64,000 nucleotides of DNA from an uncultured Bacteroidia bacterium (GTDB taxonomy: Bacteria; Bacteroidota; Bacteroidia; Bacteroidales; UBA932): NCBI GenBank assembly GCA_902785785.1, contig CADAAA010000004.1:124001-188000 (forward strand), in the 5' to 3' direction. A model generated the notes under the pieces. It searched no databases and was not told the DNA's origin. It saw nothing but the letters and a program-made list of their open reading frames with translations. Position numbers and translations under genes: made by a program. Positions 48,897 to 55,439 of the stretch are shown here, piece after piece (the first letter of the stretch is position 1; every line of letters starts with the position of its first letter).

Positions 48897-48932
48897 TCCC
48901 TACTGCTCTTAGAGTGGTGGGGATTTTTTTTT
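48897..48932 (+). terminator. Terminator of the integrase operon
   Basis: A 12-bp stem (48897-48908 with 48912-48923, counting G-U pairs) around TTA is followed by nine T (48924-48932). It ends the first transcription unit of the element. Confidence 0.85.
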
Positions 48933-49114
48933 GTAAAAAAACGAAGTTGTTTTAGTGGCTTGTATTCAATCGCTTGTGTCTGAACTAACAAAAAAGTTGA
49001 TAAATAAGAGCAAAAATACCCTTACGCAAAAGCCTTCAGCGCTATTATATAAGCGAAGTTAGGACAAAGGTGCGCAAGGTGCGAACTGGGATGCCTAATA
49101 GAACTAAATGAAAT

Positions 49115-49435
49115 ATGATAGACAAGCAAATGAAAAACGAAGTTGCGAAAGGATACCTTTCGATACTTCAAACGATGAAAAAAAACATAGATGATGGGTA
49201 CAAAGAATTGTACCAATCTATCGCACAGCTTCTGACTGGAAAGCCAGTTGCGCCCCAAGATGCAGTTAGAATCATTCTTGAGTCAGAAGGGGTGATGAAG
49301 TATCTTAATCAGTCACCAAATGCCAGGCGCTTTCAGAAAGTGGTTTCTGAAATATACAATGCGATTGATACCATCGAATGCTCTATGCAATCTTTTGAAC
49401 GCAAAAGGGATGCGCTGGGCAGATTCACGAAGTAG
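49115..49435 (+). CDS. Hypothetical helical protein of the element
   Basis: The protein has 106 residues, mostly amphipathic helix (MKKNIDDGYKELYQSIAQLL, then MKYLNQSPNARRFQKVVSEI), ending in RKRDALGRFTK. That tail, rich in basic residues with GRFTK, recalls small DNA-binding phage proteins, but no family is recognised. It is preceded by the GAACTAAATG leader motif at 49101-49110 and followed by a hairpin (49449-49479). It is first in the second transcription unit. Confidence 0.6.
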   Translation: MIDKQMKNEVAKGYLSILQTMKKNIDDGYKELYQSIAQLLTGKPVAPQDAVRIILESEGVMKYLNQSPNARRFQKVVSEIYNAIDTIECSMQSFERKRDALGRFTK

Positions 49436-49448
49436 CAGAATTAGAAAA

Positions 49449-49479
49449 GCTGGGCTGGTGGCAATCTGCTAACCCAGCC
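49449..49479 (+). terminator. Hairpin between two element genes
   Basis: GCTGGG (about 49449-49454) pairs with CCCAGC (about 49473-49478) and is followed by CTTT. The loop is long (about 18 bases), so this is a weak terminator or attenuator between the genes at 49435 and 49503. Confidence 0.45.
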
Positions 49480-49502
49480 TTTCACAAAAAACCAAAAATA
49501 AA

Positions 49503-49808
49503 ATGGACAATCCAATTAAAACAATGGAAGAACAAAAGACTTTGGTAATAATGCCTAAGTCTGCGCTGGATGCGATTACAGCCAGCCTGGATGAAGTGAA
49601 GGATCTTATCAAGGGCAAGGCGAAAGCTGAAGCTGATGGGAAATGGATCGAATCTGAAGAAGCCAGAAAGATGCTTGGCGTATCTGCTAAAACTTGGCAG
49701 ACTTATAGGGATTCCAGGGCGATTCCCTTCAGCCAGTTTGGGCGCAAGATCTATGTAAAAAGGGGCGATATTGAAGCCTTCCTGCTTTCCCACCAGATTA
49801 AGAACTAA
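49503..49808 (+). CDS. Excisionase-like HTH_17 DNA-binding protein
   Basis: The protein has 101 residues. The C-terminal half is a winged-helix MerR/Xis-type domain (WIESEEARKMLGVSAKTWQT, then YRDSRAIPFSQFGRKIYVKR and GDIEAFLLSHQ). The N-terminal half is helical (LDAITASLDEVKDLIKGKAK). In integrative elements such proteins control excision or act as replication or transfer regulators. It is followed directly by the next gene (no gap). Confidence 0.82.
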   Translation: MDNPIKTMEEQKTLVIMPKSALDAITASLDEVKDLIKGKAKAEADGKWIESEEARKMLGVSAKTWQTYRDSRAIPFSQFGRKIYVKRGDIEAFLLSHQIKN

Positions 49809-50126
49809 ATGGCTATGGCGAAGAAAGACTTAATTTCGAACTGGAAAAGCACTCTGGCGCAGATCCAGGAAGTTTTTGAAAACGAATCAGGCGAATTTGG
49901 CGATAGATCCAGCATTGCTGTCGATCTGTTGGGGTTATCACTGAAGGTGCTGGTGGAAATGAATCTTCTTTCGAAGTGCATAGTTGAAGTATCTGGATCT
50001 TCTGAAGATGGGAAGAAGAAGGTGCTGAAATACTGGCTGGGTACGAAGGAAGTGGAAGATGAAGAAGAAGGCTATTGGAATCAAGTGCCTTGCCTGAAAC
50101 AATCCTGGATGGAACAAGATGAATAG
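49809..50126 (+). CDS. Hypothetical protein of the element
   Basis: The protein has 105 residues, starting at the base after the stop of the HTH gene, with a second in-frame ATG two codons on. It is acidic and helical (STLAQIQEVFENESGEFGDR, then VDLLGLSLKVLVEMNLLSKC), ending in VPCLKQSWMEQDE. I do not recognise it. It overlaps the next gene by 8 bp. Confidence 0.55.
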   Translation: MAMAKKDLISNWKSTLAQIQEVFENESGEFGDRSSIAVDLLGLSLKVLVEMNLLSKCIVEVSGSSEDGKKKVLKYWLGTKEVEDEEEGYWNQVPCLKQSWMEQDE

Positions 50127-50679
50127 AGAATTTCTAAGAAAGGTAATGTGGGAAGCCCACTATTGCCTGAAGCCAGGTACAAACGCATCCTACCTATATA
50201 GTCCATTTCTTTCTATCGATCAACTTCCAGACAGAAAGCAAAGGGCTGAAGCTATTGCCCAACTGATAGCGCAGAATCAAAAGGAAGGATTTGAAATGCT
50301 GTTGCCTTTCAGGATCTGTTTCATAACTGGCGATACTGCCCCAGTCAGCAATTCTGGAAGGGGCGCAAAGCGAAAGGTGGCGCAGTTGAAGGCTATGTTC
50401 ACTAAGCCAGAAATATCGCCTTACAAGATTGCATATCCTTTCAAAGTATGTACTTCTGTCTGGCAAGTGGAAGGGCGCAAATGCTTCTTCTATGGAACTA
50501 TAGGAATCACCCAGGAAAAAGACCAAAGGCCTAAGGATAATGGCGATTTGGTAATCTTCTATACTTCTGACTGGAAGGATGTTGATGTGTTTATCTTCAA
50601 GGGTTTGTGGAATGCAAACGATATCGCAAATCTTCAGGAAGTAGTGCAGTTTGTTGAAGAATCTGTGATTATTGGATAA
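50119..50679 (+). CDS. Hypothetical protein of the element, possibly nucleic-acid-related
   Basis: The protein has 186 residues without membrane segments. Visible features are a helical block (LPDRKQRAEAIAQLIAQNQK), a basic Ser/Gly patch (NSGRGAKRKVAQLKAMF) and a beta-rich second half (PFKVCTSVWQVEGRKCFFYG). I do not recognise a family. It lies upstream of the replication-like gene, separated from it by a hairpin. Confidence 0.55.
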   Translation: MNREFLRKVMWEAHYCLKPGTNASYLYSPFLSIDQLPDRKQRAEAIAQLIAQNQKEGFEMLLPFRICFITGDTAPVSNSGRGAKRKVAQLKAMFTKPEISPYKIAYPFKVCTSVWQVEGRKCFFYGTIGITQEKDQRPKDNGDLVIFYTSDWKDVDVFIFKGLWNANDIANLQEVVQFVEESVIIG

Positions 50680-50684
50680 AGGAT

Positions 50685-50708
50685 GGGGCTGGCTTCACAG
50701 CCAGCCCC
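50685..50708 (+). terminator. 10-bp perfect hairpin upstream of the replication gene
   Basis: GGGGCTGGCT (50685-50694) pairs perfectly with AGCCAGCCCC (50699-50708) around TCAC. There is no T-run; instead TATCTGAACTAAATG follows. It may be a terminator or a processing site that sets off the replication gene. Confidence 0.55.
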
Positions 50709-50727
50709 TATCTGAACTAAATGTGCA

Positions 50728-51687
50728 ATGATAGACTTTATTTCGATCATAAAACACAGATGCAAAGATAGCCCATATTTTGGGAATTGCAAACTGCTAA
50801 ATGCCTTCAGCGATGGGGTGAATATGTACTATCTCCAGGGATGCGAAAAGATGAAGGTCTGGCACAATCCCCAGACTGGCTTGCTCAAGTTAGAAGGTAG
50901 CCTTCCATATTTCCTGAATGGGCATAACTTTTCATTTTCCAGGGAAGAACTTGTGCAGGCGGTGGAAGTCTTGGATTCGATGTTGGGATCTGTTGGCTTA
51001 TGGGGCGCTATCGTGGACAAGTTTGAGAATGGGGTTATAGTGCCAGTGGATGCGAAGCCCAAAGAATACATAGCAAAGCACTTTGCTTGCCCAGGATCGC
51101 ATCTTCAGCGCATCTTGAATGAAAGGTATTCTGGAAAGTTTGTAATGTGGCGCAAGGCTGGGGAAGATATCAAGTTATATGATGCTGGGGCGAATATTCT
51201 GCTGAAGCAGGGGATAGCAAGAAGGGATGTTATCGAAGGCGCTGGCTGGAATCCAGATGGGAATTATTTGAAATGCGAAGTGCGATACACAAAACCAGAT
51301 TGGCTGAATATGAACAAGCCAGTTATTCTTGAGAAACTACAGAACGATATGTTTTTGAAAATGCTAAAAGGGAATCTGATGGAACAATATCACCTTCTTT
51401 CGCCAGCCAGGGCGCTTGTACTCCCTACAGATAAAAAGAACTTCACAAGTCTGGATGTTGTTCTTTTCACACTTGCTGAAACGGTGATGAATGGGCAAGG
51501 GCTTTCACTGGCTGAAGCGAAGAAAATGATCTATGGCACGATCAATCAAGCAGACTGCTTGACAAAGCCAGACAAGGATGCCAGGAAGGCGCAGATAAGG
51601 AAAGCATTCCAAAGGCTGGAAGAAGCCCCAGAAAGCCAGTGGGATTTGACAGATAAACTTGAAGAAGCGCTGGATGCAGAGCAATAG
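50728..51687 (+). CDS. Replication initiation protein, II/X (phage CRI)-like
   Basis: The protein has 319 residues. The block LEGSLPYFLNGHNFSFSREE (about 51-70) matches the pattern SPxKFLQGHN of filamentous-phage gene II/X and RstA replication initiators. A later block, YLKCEVRYTKPDWLNMNKPV (about 185-204), resembles their LRxExR region. These proteins nick the plus-strand origin for rolling-circle replication. The catalytic Tyr cannot be assigned safely. It is the largest gene after the integrase and is preceded by the GAACTAAATG motif (50714-50723). The assignment rests on recalled motifs only. Confidence 0.6.
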   Translation: MIDFISIIKHRCKDSPYFGNCKLLNAFSDGVNMYYLQGCEKMKVWHNPQTGLLKLEGSLPYFLNGHNFSFSREELVQAVEVLDSMLGSVGLWGAIVDKFENGVIVPVDAKPKEYIAKHFACPGSHLQRILNERYSGKFVMWRKAGEDIKLYDAGANILLKQGIARRDVIEGAGWNPDGNYLKCEVRYTKPDWLNMNKPVILEKLQNDMFLKMLKGNLMEQYHLLSPARALVLPTDKKNFTSLDVVLFTLAETVMNGQGLSLAEAKKMIYGTINQADCLTKPDKDARKAQIRKAFQRLEEAPESQWDLTDKLEEALDAEQ

Positions 51688-52129
51688 AACAAGCCCCAAA
51701 AAGAAGGATTCTGGGAAGTCCAGGGAAAGCACTATTCCAGATGAATATCTGGCTGAAGTGCTGAAGAAGGTTGATGCACTAAGCCAGAAGGAAAAGCAAA
51801 AGCAGATGCTGGTGGCAGGGAAAGAACTGGTGCTTCTGCTTCTGTTTTTCGTTTCATTTGATATAAAAGTAGAAAACGATATCCCAGCCAGTGTCGCATT
51901 CTTTTTGAAAGGCTATCCAGAAGCCTTGAAGGAAGCGCTTGTTTTCTATGAACGCATTAAACAAGCCCCAGCAGTGACTTTGAAATTGATGCAAGGCTTC
52001 AATCCAGTTGTATATGGTGGGAAGCTACAGATCCACTTTAATTGGAAAACAACTGATTTGGGGCAGTTGGAAGAACTGGCAAAGGAATCTGCTGGGCAGG
52101 GTGAAAAAGCTGGCGCAGGACTGGCATAA
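51674..52129 (+). CDS. Hypothetical protein of the element
   Basis: The ATG at 51674 overlaps the replication gene by 14 bp (a TTG at 51659 is the only longer option). The 151 residues have a basic N-terminus (about 1-20, Lys/Arg/Ser), a helix, a hydrophobic stretch (ELVLLLLFFVSFDIKVENDI, about 52-71) and a beta-rich end. It could be membrane-associated or a replication accessory; I do not recognise it. Confidence 0.55.
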   Translation: MQSNRTSPKKKDSGKSRESTIPDEYLAEVLKKVDALSQKEKQKQMLVAGKELVLLLLFFVSFDIKVENDIPASVAFFLKGYPEALKEALVFYERIKQAPAVTLKLMQGFNPVVYGGKLQIHFNWKTTDLGQLEELAKESAGQGEKAGAGLA

Positions 52130-52206
52130 AGTGTCGCAAATAGCGATTATTAGCGATGGCGAAGAAGTAGCTTAGATAGTGTGATTAAGTGCGCATAGCG
52201 CCCTGC

Positions 52207-52231
52207 TGTAGCATTTGTAGCAAGTGTAGCA
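52207..52231. repeat. Three 9-bp iteron-like repeats
   Basis: TGTAGCA occurs at 52207, 52216 and 52225 at an exact 9-bp period. It lies in the 169-bp gap between the gene ending at 52129 and the terminase-like gene, near a doubled TAGCGAT motif (52141-52170). This is a candidate replication origin or packaging site. Confidence 0.65.
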
Positions 52232-52298
52232 AGGATGATGATCGCCTTTTATTGTGTACCAAAAGAATAAGAATACTTATGCTTCAATATAGAACGAA

Positions 52299-52766
52299 AT
52301 GGGACAGAATATAACAAAAACAAGTGGGGCTGTCACAGTGATAAGCCCAGATACTGGACTAACAGCCCAGCAGGAAAAGTGCGCAGTTTTACTGGCTTCT
52401 GGAATCAGAATAACTGATGTGGCGAAGGCGATAGGTGCAAGCAGAGGTACACTATATCGGTGGCAAAACCAGTTGGCTTTTCAATGCTTCTATAACTTGA
52501 TGAAGCAGGATGTGAAGAACTATGTGGAAGGTAGTGTTCTTGAATTGCACAGCCAGGCGCTGGATGGGATTAAAGCCAGCCTTTCTTCAGATAATGAAGC
52601 GATCAAACTAAGGGCTTCGATGTGGGTGATTGAAAAGATAAACCAGATGCAAGTGGGAAGCACAGATGTAAGAAGCGCATTGAAGATCCAAAGCAATACT
52701 GAAGAATCCTGGAGCAGTGAAACAAGATACAAGAAGGCGCTTGAAGATGCTGGCATCGATCCTTAA
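52299..52766 (+). CDS. Small-terminase-like HTH protein
   Basis: The protein has 155 residues. An N-terminal helix-turn-helix (LTAQQEKCAVLLASGIRITD, then VAKAIGASRGTLYRWQNQLA, about 22-61) is followed by a long helical region (YVEGSVLELHSQALDGIKAS, then LSSDNEAIKLRASMWVIEKI). This is the usual layout of phage terminase small subunits or related homeodomain-like proteins. No large terminase lies in the element. In phage satellites a lone TerS redirects packaging of helper phage capsids. It might instead be a transposase-type regulator. Confidence 0.6.
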   Translation: MGQNITKTSGAVTVISPDTGLTAQQEKCAVLLASGIRITDVAKAIGASRGTLYRWQNQLAFQCFYNLMKQDVKNYVEGSVLELHSQALDGIKASLSSDNEAIKLRASMWVIEKINQMQVGSTDVRSALKIQSNTEESWSSETRYKKALEDAGIDP

Positions 52767-52832
52767 AGCGAATCCCCAGGGGTGATTATTGCCCATAGAA
52801 AACTGGGCTGGAAAACGCCTTATTTTGGAATT

Positions 52833-52851
52833 GTTTCACCTATGTTTCACC
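52833..52851. repeat. Paired GTTTCACC repeats near attR
   Basis: GTTTCACC occurs at 52833-52840 and 52844-52851, 11 bp apart, matching the pair at 47125-47144 near the other end. They are candidate integrase arm sites. Confidence 0.7.
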
Positions 52852-52862
52852 AAAGACAAATG

Positions 52863-52907
52863 AAAAGCCCAGCAAGTGCTTCATATATAGCAACTTACTG
52901 GGCTTTT
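52863..52907 (-). terminator. Element-borne terminator of tRNA-Arg
   Basis: AAAAGCCCAG (52863-52872) and CTGGGCTTTT (52898-52907) form a hairpin with further AAGT/ACTT pairing inside. It begins 5 bp after the tRNA 3' end and belongs to the element side of attR, so it replaces the host terminator displaced to 46951-46989. Confidence 0.8.
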
Positions 52908-52910
52908 CTT

Positions 52911-52923
52911 GTGACTCCTACAG
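52911..52923. other. attR core in the tRNA-Arg 3' end
   Basis: These 13 bases are identical to 46991-47003. The tRNA stays complete because the element supplies this 3' segment. Confidence 0.85.
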
Positions 52924-52985
52924 GATTCAAACCTGTAACCTTCTGATCCGTAGTCAGATGCTCTATTCAGTTGAGCTAAGGAGCC
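52912..52985 (-). tRNA. tRNA-Arg (anticodon ACG)
   Basis: A 74-nt cloverleaf on the minus strand. The acceptor GGCTCCT pairs with AGGAGTC (one G-U), the D arm is AGCTC/GAGC, the anticodon stem TCTGA/TCAGA holds loop CTACGGA (anticodon ACG), and the T arm ACAGG/CCTGT holds TTTGAAT. The discriminator is A and CCA is not encoded. Its 3' end is the target of the integrative element. Confidence 0.95.
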
Positions 52986-53011
52986 GTCATTAGGGCCTGT
53001 GGCCCTGTATG

Positions 53012-53389
53012 CTACTCTTCGGCCTTCTTGCCGACGAACTTCTTCTCCTTGATCCTGGCCTTCTTGCCGGAGAGGTTCCTGAGGTAGAAGATGCGGGCCC
53101 TGCGGACCTTACCGACCTTGTTGACCTCGATAGACTCGATGGAGGGGAGCTCGTAAGGGAAGATTCTCTCGACTCCGATACCGCCGGAAACCTTGCGGAT
53201 GGTAAAAGTCCTGGTGAACGGGGTGGCTCCGCAAATCTGGATGACCACGCCTCTGAACTTCTGAAGTCTTTCCTTGTCACCTTCCTTGATCCTGTAGGTC
53301 ACGGTGATGGTGTCGCCGGCCTTGAAATCAGGATAGGAAGCGGCCTTGTTCTGAGAGAATGCCTGCTCTACAATCTTGATGTAATCCAT
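53012..53389 (-). CDS. rplS: 50S ribosomal protein L19
   Basis: The start is ATG 53389 (MDYIKIVEQAFSQNKAASYP), not the in-frame TTG at 53398. It has 125 residues with the L19 core GDTITVTYRIKEGDKERLQK, RTFTIRKVSGGIGVERIFPY and RRARIFYLRNLSGKKARIKE. L19 sits at the 30S-50S interface. It has its own promoter at 53471-53501 with a leader of about 75 bases in which GCAAC and GTTGC could pair. Confidence 0.96.
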   Translation of the reverse strand: MDYIKIVEQAFSQNKAASYPDFKAGDTITVTYRIKEGDKERLQKFRGVVIQICGATPFTRTFTIRKVSGGIGVERIFPYELPSIESIEVNKVGKVRRARIFYLRNLSGKKARIKEKKFVGKKAEE

Positions 53390-53470
53390 AACAGTCAAAA
53401 ATCTATTTCAATCGCAACGTTACTTCACTAATTAACCCTAAAACAGTAAGAGGTTGCTTTTTGTGGACTG

Positions 53471-53501
53471 CAAAGGTATACAAATTTTTCTATTCGTCAA
53501 A
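53471..53501 (-). promoter_or_regulatory. Promoter of rplS
   Basis: On the minus strand TTTG (53498-53501) is followed after 19 bp by TACCTTTG (53471-53478). It overlaps the 3' end of dnaJ by a few bases. Confidence 0.75.
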
Positions 53502-54689
53502 CTTTTTCCCAAGTTTTTCGAAAAGATTCTTGTCGTCGCGGCTGAGGTTGGGACGGAAACTGTCGCTGTATTTCATATCCTCCATGGCCTTGCGCTCGTC
53601 GCGGTTGAGCTTGCGGGGGATCCATACCATGATCTGCACGAACAGGTCGCCGCGGCCTGAGCCGTATCCGCTCACTGCCGGGAGGCCCTTGCCACGGAGT
53701 TTCACGGTGGTGCCGGACTGCGTGCCGGCGTCGATCTTGAGCCGGTAGCTGCCGTCGAGGCAGGGGACTGTGACCTCGCATCCGAGCATGGCGTCCATGA
53801 CGCTGATGACCTGGGTGTAGTAGAGGTTGGTACCCTGGCGCTTGAGCTGCGGATGCCCGGTCTCTTTGATGACCACCAGCAGGTCGCCGTTGGTGCCGTT
53901 GTGCGGGGCGGAATGTCCCTCGCTGCGGACCGTCAGCTGCATGCCTTCCTCGACACCGGCAGGGATCTTGACCCTGACGGTCTCGCGCCTGCGCACCAGA
54001 CCGGTGCCGCCGCAAGTGCGGCAGGGATTGGTCACGACCTTGCCCTCGCCCTGGCACTGAGGGCAAGTGGAATATGCCACAGTGCGCCCGAACAGGGAGT
54101 TGGTGATGTTCTGGACCTGTCCGGAGCCCTTGCAGGTGGGGCAGGTCTTGATGTCGGAACTGTTGCGTGTGCCCTTGCCCTGACATTCAGGGCAGGGGCG
54201 GTTGCGTTCGATGGTGACTTCCTTCTCGACGCCGGAGTTGATCTCCTCGAGGGTGAGGGTGACGCTGGTGCGGATGTCGCGCCCGCGGAAAACCCGCTGC
54301 TGGCTCTGCCCGCCGCCGAAACCGAACCCGCCGAAGCCGCCGCTGCCGAAACCTCCGAATCCTCCGAAACGCCCTCCGAAGAGGTCGTTGAGGATGTCGT
54401 TGAGGTTGCCGAAGCCCTGGCTCCAGTCCGGAGCGCCGCCGGCGCCGTCGGTGCCGGCAAATCCGAACTGGTCGTAGCGGGCTTTCTTGTCCGGGTCGCT
54501 GAGCACGGAATACGCCTCGGAGGCCTCCTTGAACTTCTCCTCGGCGGTCTTCTTCTCCTGGTCGCTTCCGCTGACCCAGCGGTCGGGATGCCATTTGAGG
54601 GCCGCTTTCCTGTAAGCAGCCTTTATGTCGTCAGCCGAGGCGTTCTTGTCGACGCCAAGGACTTCGTAGTAATCTCTTCTCTCTGCCAT
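53490..54689 (-). CDS. dnaJ: Chaperone protein DnaJ
   Basis: An Hsp40 co-chaperone of 399 residues. The J domain carries HPDR (RKAALKWHPDRWVSGSDQEK). A Gly/Phe-rich linker (about 95-135) and four CxxCxGxG zinc repeats (CPECQGKG, CPTCKGSG, CPQCQGEG, CRTCGGTG) follow, and then the C-terminal substrate-binding domains. It stimulates DnaK ATPase activity. It follows grpE by 4 bp; dnaK is not in the window. Confidence 0.97.
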   Translation of the reverse strand: MAERRDYYEVLGVDKNASADDIKAAYRKAALKWHPDRWVSGSDQEKKTAEEKFKEASEAYSVLSDPDKKARYDQFGFAGTDGAGGAPDWSQGFGNLNDILNDLFGGRFGGFGGFGSGGFGGFGFGGGQSQQRVFRGRDIRTSVTLTLEEINSGVEKEVTIERNRPCPECQGKGTRNSSDIKTCPTCKGSGQVQNITNSLFGRTVAYSTCPQCQGEGKVVTNPCRTCGGTGLVRRRETVRVKIPAGVEEGMQLTVRSEGHSAPHNGTNGDLLVVIKETGHPQLKRQGTNLYYTQVISVMDAMLGCEVTVPCLDGSYRLKIDAGTQSGTTVKLRGKGLPAVSGYGSGRGDLFVQIMVWIPRKLNRDERKAMEDMKYSDSFRPNLSRDDKNLFEKLGKKFDE

Positions 54690-54693
54690 GTCG

Positions 54694-55287
54694 TTATGCT
54701 CCTACAACTACTTTGGCGTAGCGCAAAACCTTTCCGTTCAGGAGGTAGCCAGTCTGGGTGACGTCGATGACCATGCCCTTCTGGGCCTCGTCCTGCACGG
54801 GGAACTGGGCTACGGCCTCGTGGAAATCCACGTCGAACTTCTCGCCCTTTGCCTCGATGATGCTGAGTCCCTTGGTCTTGAGATATGCCATCAACTTGTT
54901 GTATATCAGGTCTGTACCCTGCTTGGCAGCTTCGTCGCTGGACTCCGCCAGCATGGCCATGGCCCTCTCGATGTCATCAAGGACGGGGAGCAGGCCCTTG
55001 ATGGTGTCGGCAGATGCGCTGCCGACAAGGTTCAGCCTGTCCTCTGCGCTGCGGCGGCGGAAGGTCTCGAACTCGGCCATCAGTCGGAGATAGTCGTCCT
55101 TGACGTCCTTGCAGCGGGACTCCATCTCTTCGGCTTTCTTGCGGCACTCCTCGAGCTGCTTCTCCAGCTCCTCGATCTTCTTCTGTTCCTTCCTCAACTC
55201 TTTCTTGGAGGGCTGTGCCTCTTCCTGACGGACTTCCTGTTCGATATCCTGTGCTTCTTCAGCATGTTTTTTCTCTTCCTTTGCCAT
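54694..55287 (-). CDS. grpE: Nucleotide exchange factor GrpE
   Basis: The start is at 55287 (MAKEEKKHAEEAQDIEQEVR); the frame to 55332 is not conserved-looking. It has 197 residues: a long charged coiled coil (about 25-90), then the GrpE core LRLMAEFETFRRRSAEDRLN and LPVLDDIERAMAML, and the C-terminal beta wing (VDFHEAVAQFPVQDEAQKGM, then VIDVTQTGYLLNGKVLRYAK). It releases ADP from DnaK. I found no CIRCE element upstream. Confidence 0.95.
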   Translation of the reverse strand: MAKEEKKHAEEAQDIEQEVRQEEAQPSKKELRKEQKKIEELEKQLEECRKKAEEMESRCKDVKDDYLRLMAEFETFRRRSAEDRLNLVGSASADTIKGLLPVLDDIERAMAMLAESSDEAAKQGTDLIYNKLMAYLKTKGLSIIEAKGEKFDVDFHEAVAQFPVQDEAQKGMVIDVTQTGYLLNGKVLRYAKVVVGA

Positions 55288-55367
55288 AATGCTAGTTGTT
55301 TTTGTCCATATAGGACACAAATAATCTGCCAACGCAAAAAGACTGACACTTTGTCAGATTTTTTTCC

Positions 55368-55375
55368 TATCTTTG
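55368..55375 (+). promoter_or_regulatory. -7 box of the queuosine operon
   Basis: TATCTTTG lies 30 bp upstream of the preQ1 aptamer and 64 bp before the ATG. The nearest TTTG upstream (55350-55353) is only 14 bp away, so the -33 element is unclear. Confidence 0.5.
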
Positions 55376-55404
55376 CGGCGAGATCGGCGGCAGGGCCTCC
55401 GGTC

Positions 55405-55434
55405 AAGTGTACTTGGCACCACTATAAAAACAAG
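55405..55434 (+). promoter_or_regulatory. preQ1-I riboswitch
   Basis: The layout matches the compact preQ1-I aptamer. Stem P1 is AGTG (55406-55409) with CACT (55420-55423). The loop begins TAC, with C55412 at the ligand-pairing position, then TTG (55413-55415). The A-rich tail ATAAAAA is followed by CAAG (55431-55434), which can form the pseudoknot with CTTG. It ends 5 bases before the start codon of a queuosine-precursor transporter gene, so ligand binding could block initiation. The assignment is by eye. Confidence 0.75.
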
Positions 55435-55439
55435 AACAA

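Larger units (their letters stand above)
46991..52911. mobile_element. 5.9-kb integrative element in tRNA-Arg, phage-satellite-like
   Basis: The element is bounded by 13-bp direct repeats in the tRNA-Arg(ACG) 3' end and carries its integrase next to attL. Nine genes all run on the plus strand: integrase, two small proteins, an excisionase-like HTH protein, two unknowns, a II/X-like replication protein, one unknown and a small-terminase-like HTH protein. Composition is clearly more AT-rich than the host, and CCG/CGG are almost absent. There is no capsid, tail, large terminase, relaxase or mating gene. The gene order int, xis, rep, terS resembles phage-inducible chromosomal islands, although it is smaller than the known ones. 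Confidence 0.85.

Noticed and set aside
53490-55287. CIRCE/HrcA operator for grpE-dnaJ
   Set aside because: No TTAGCACTC-N9-GAGTGCTAA-like repeat occurs upstream of grpE.
55343-55366. CTGACA/TGTCAG hairpin followed by a T-run, terminator-like on the plus strand
   Set aside because: No plus-strand gene ends upstream, and the hairpin lies within the promoter region of the queuosine operon, so it is probably chance or a regulator site.
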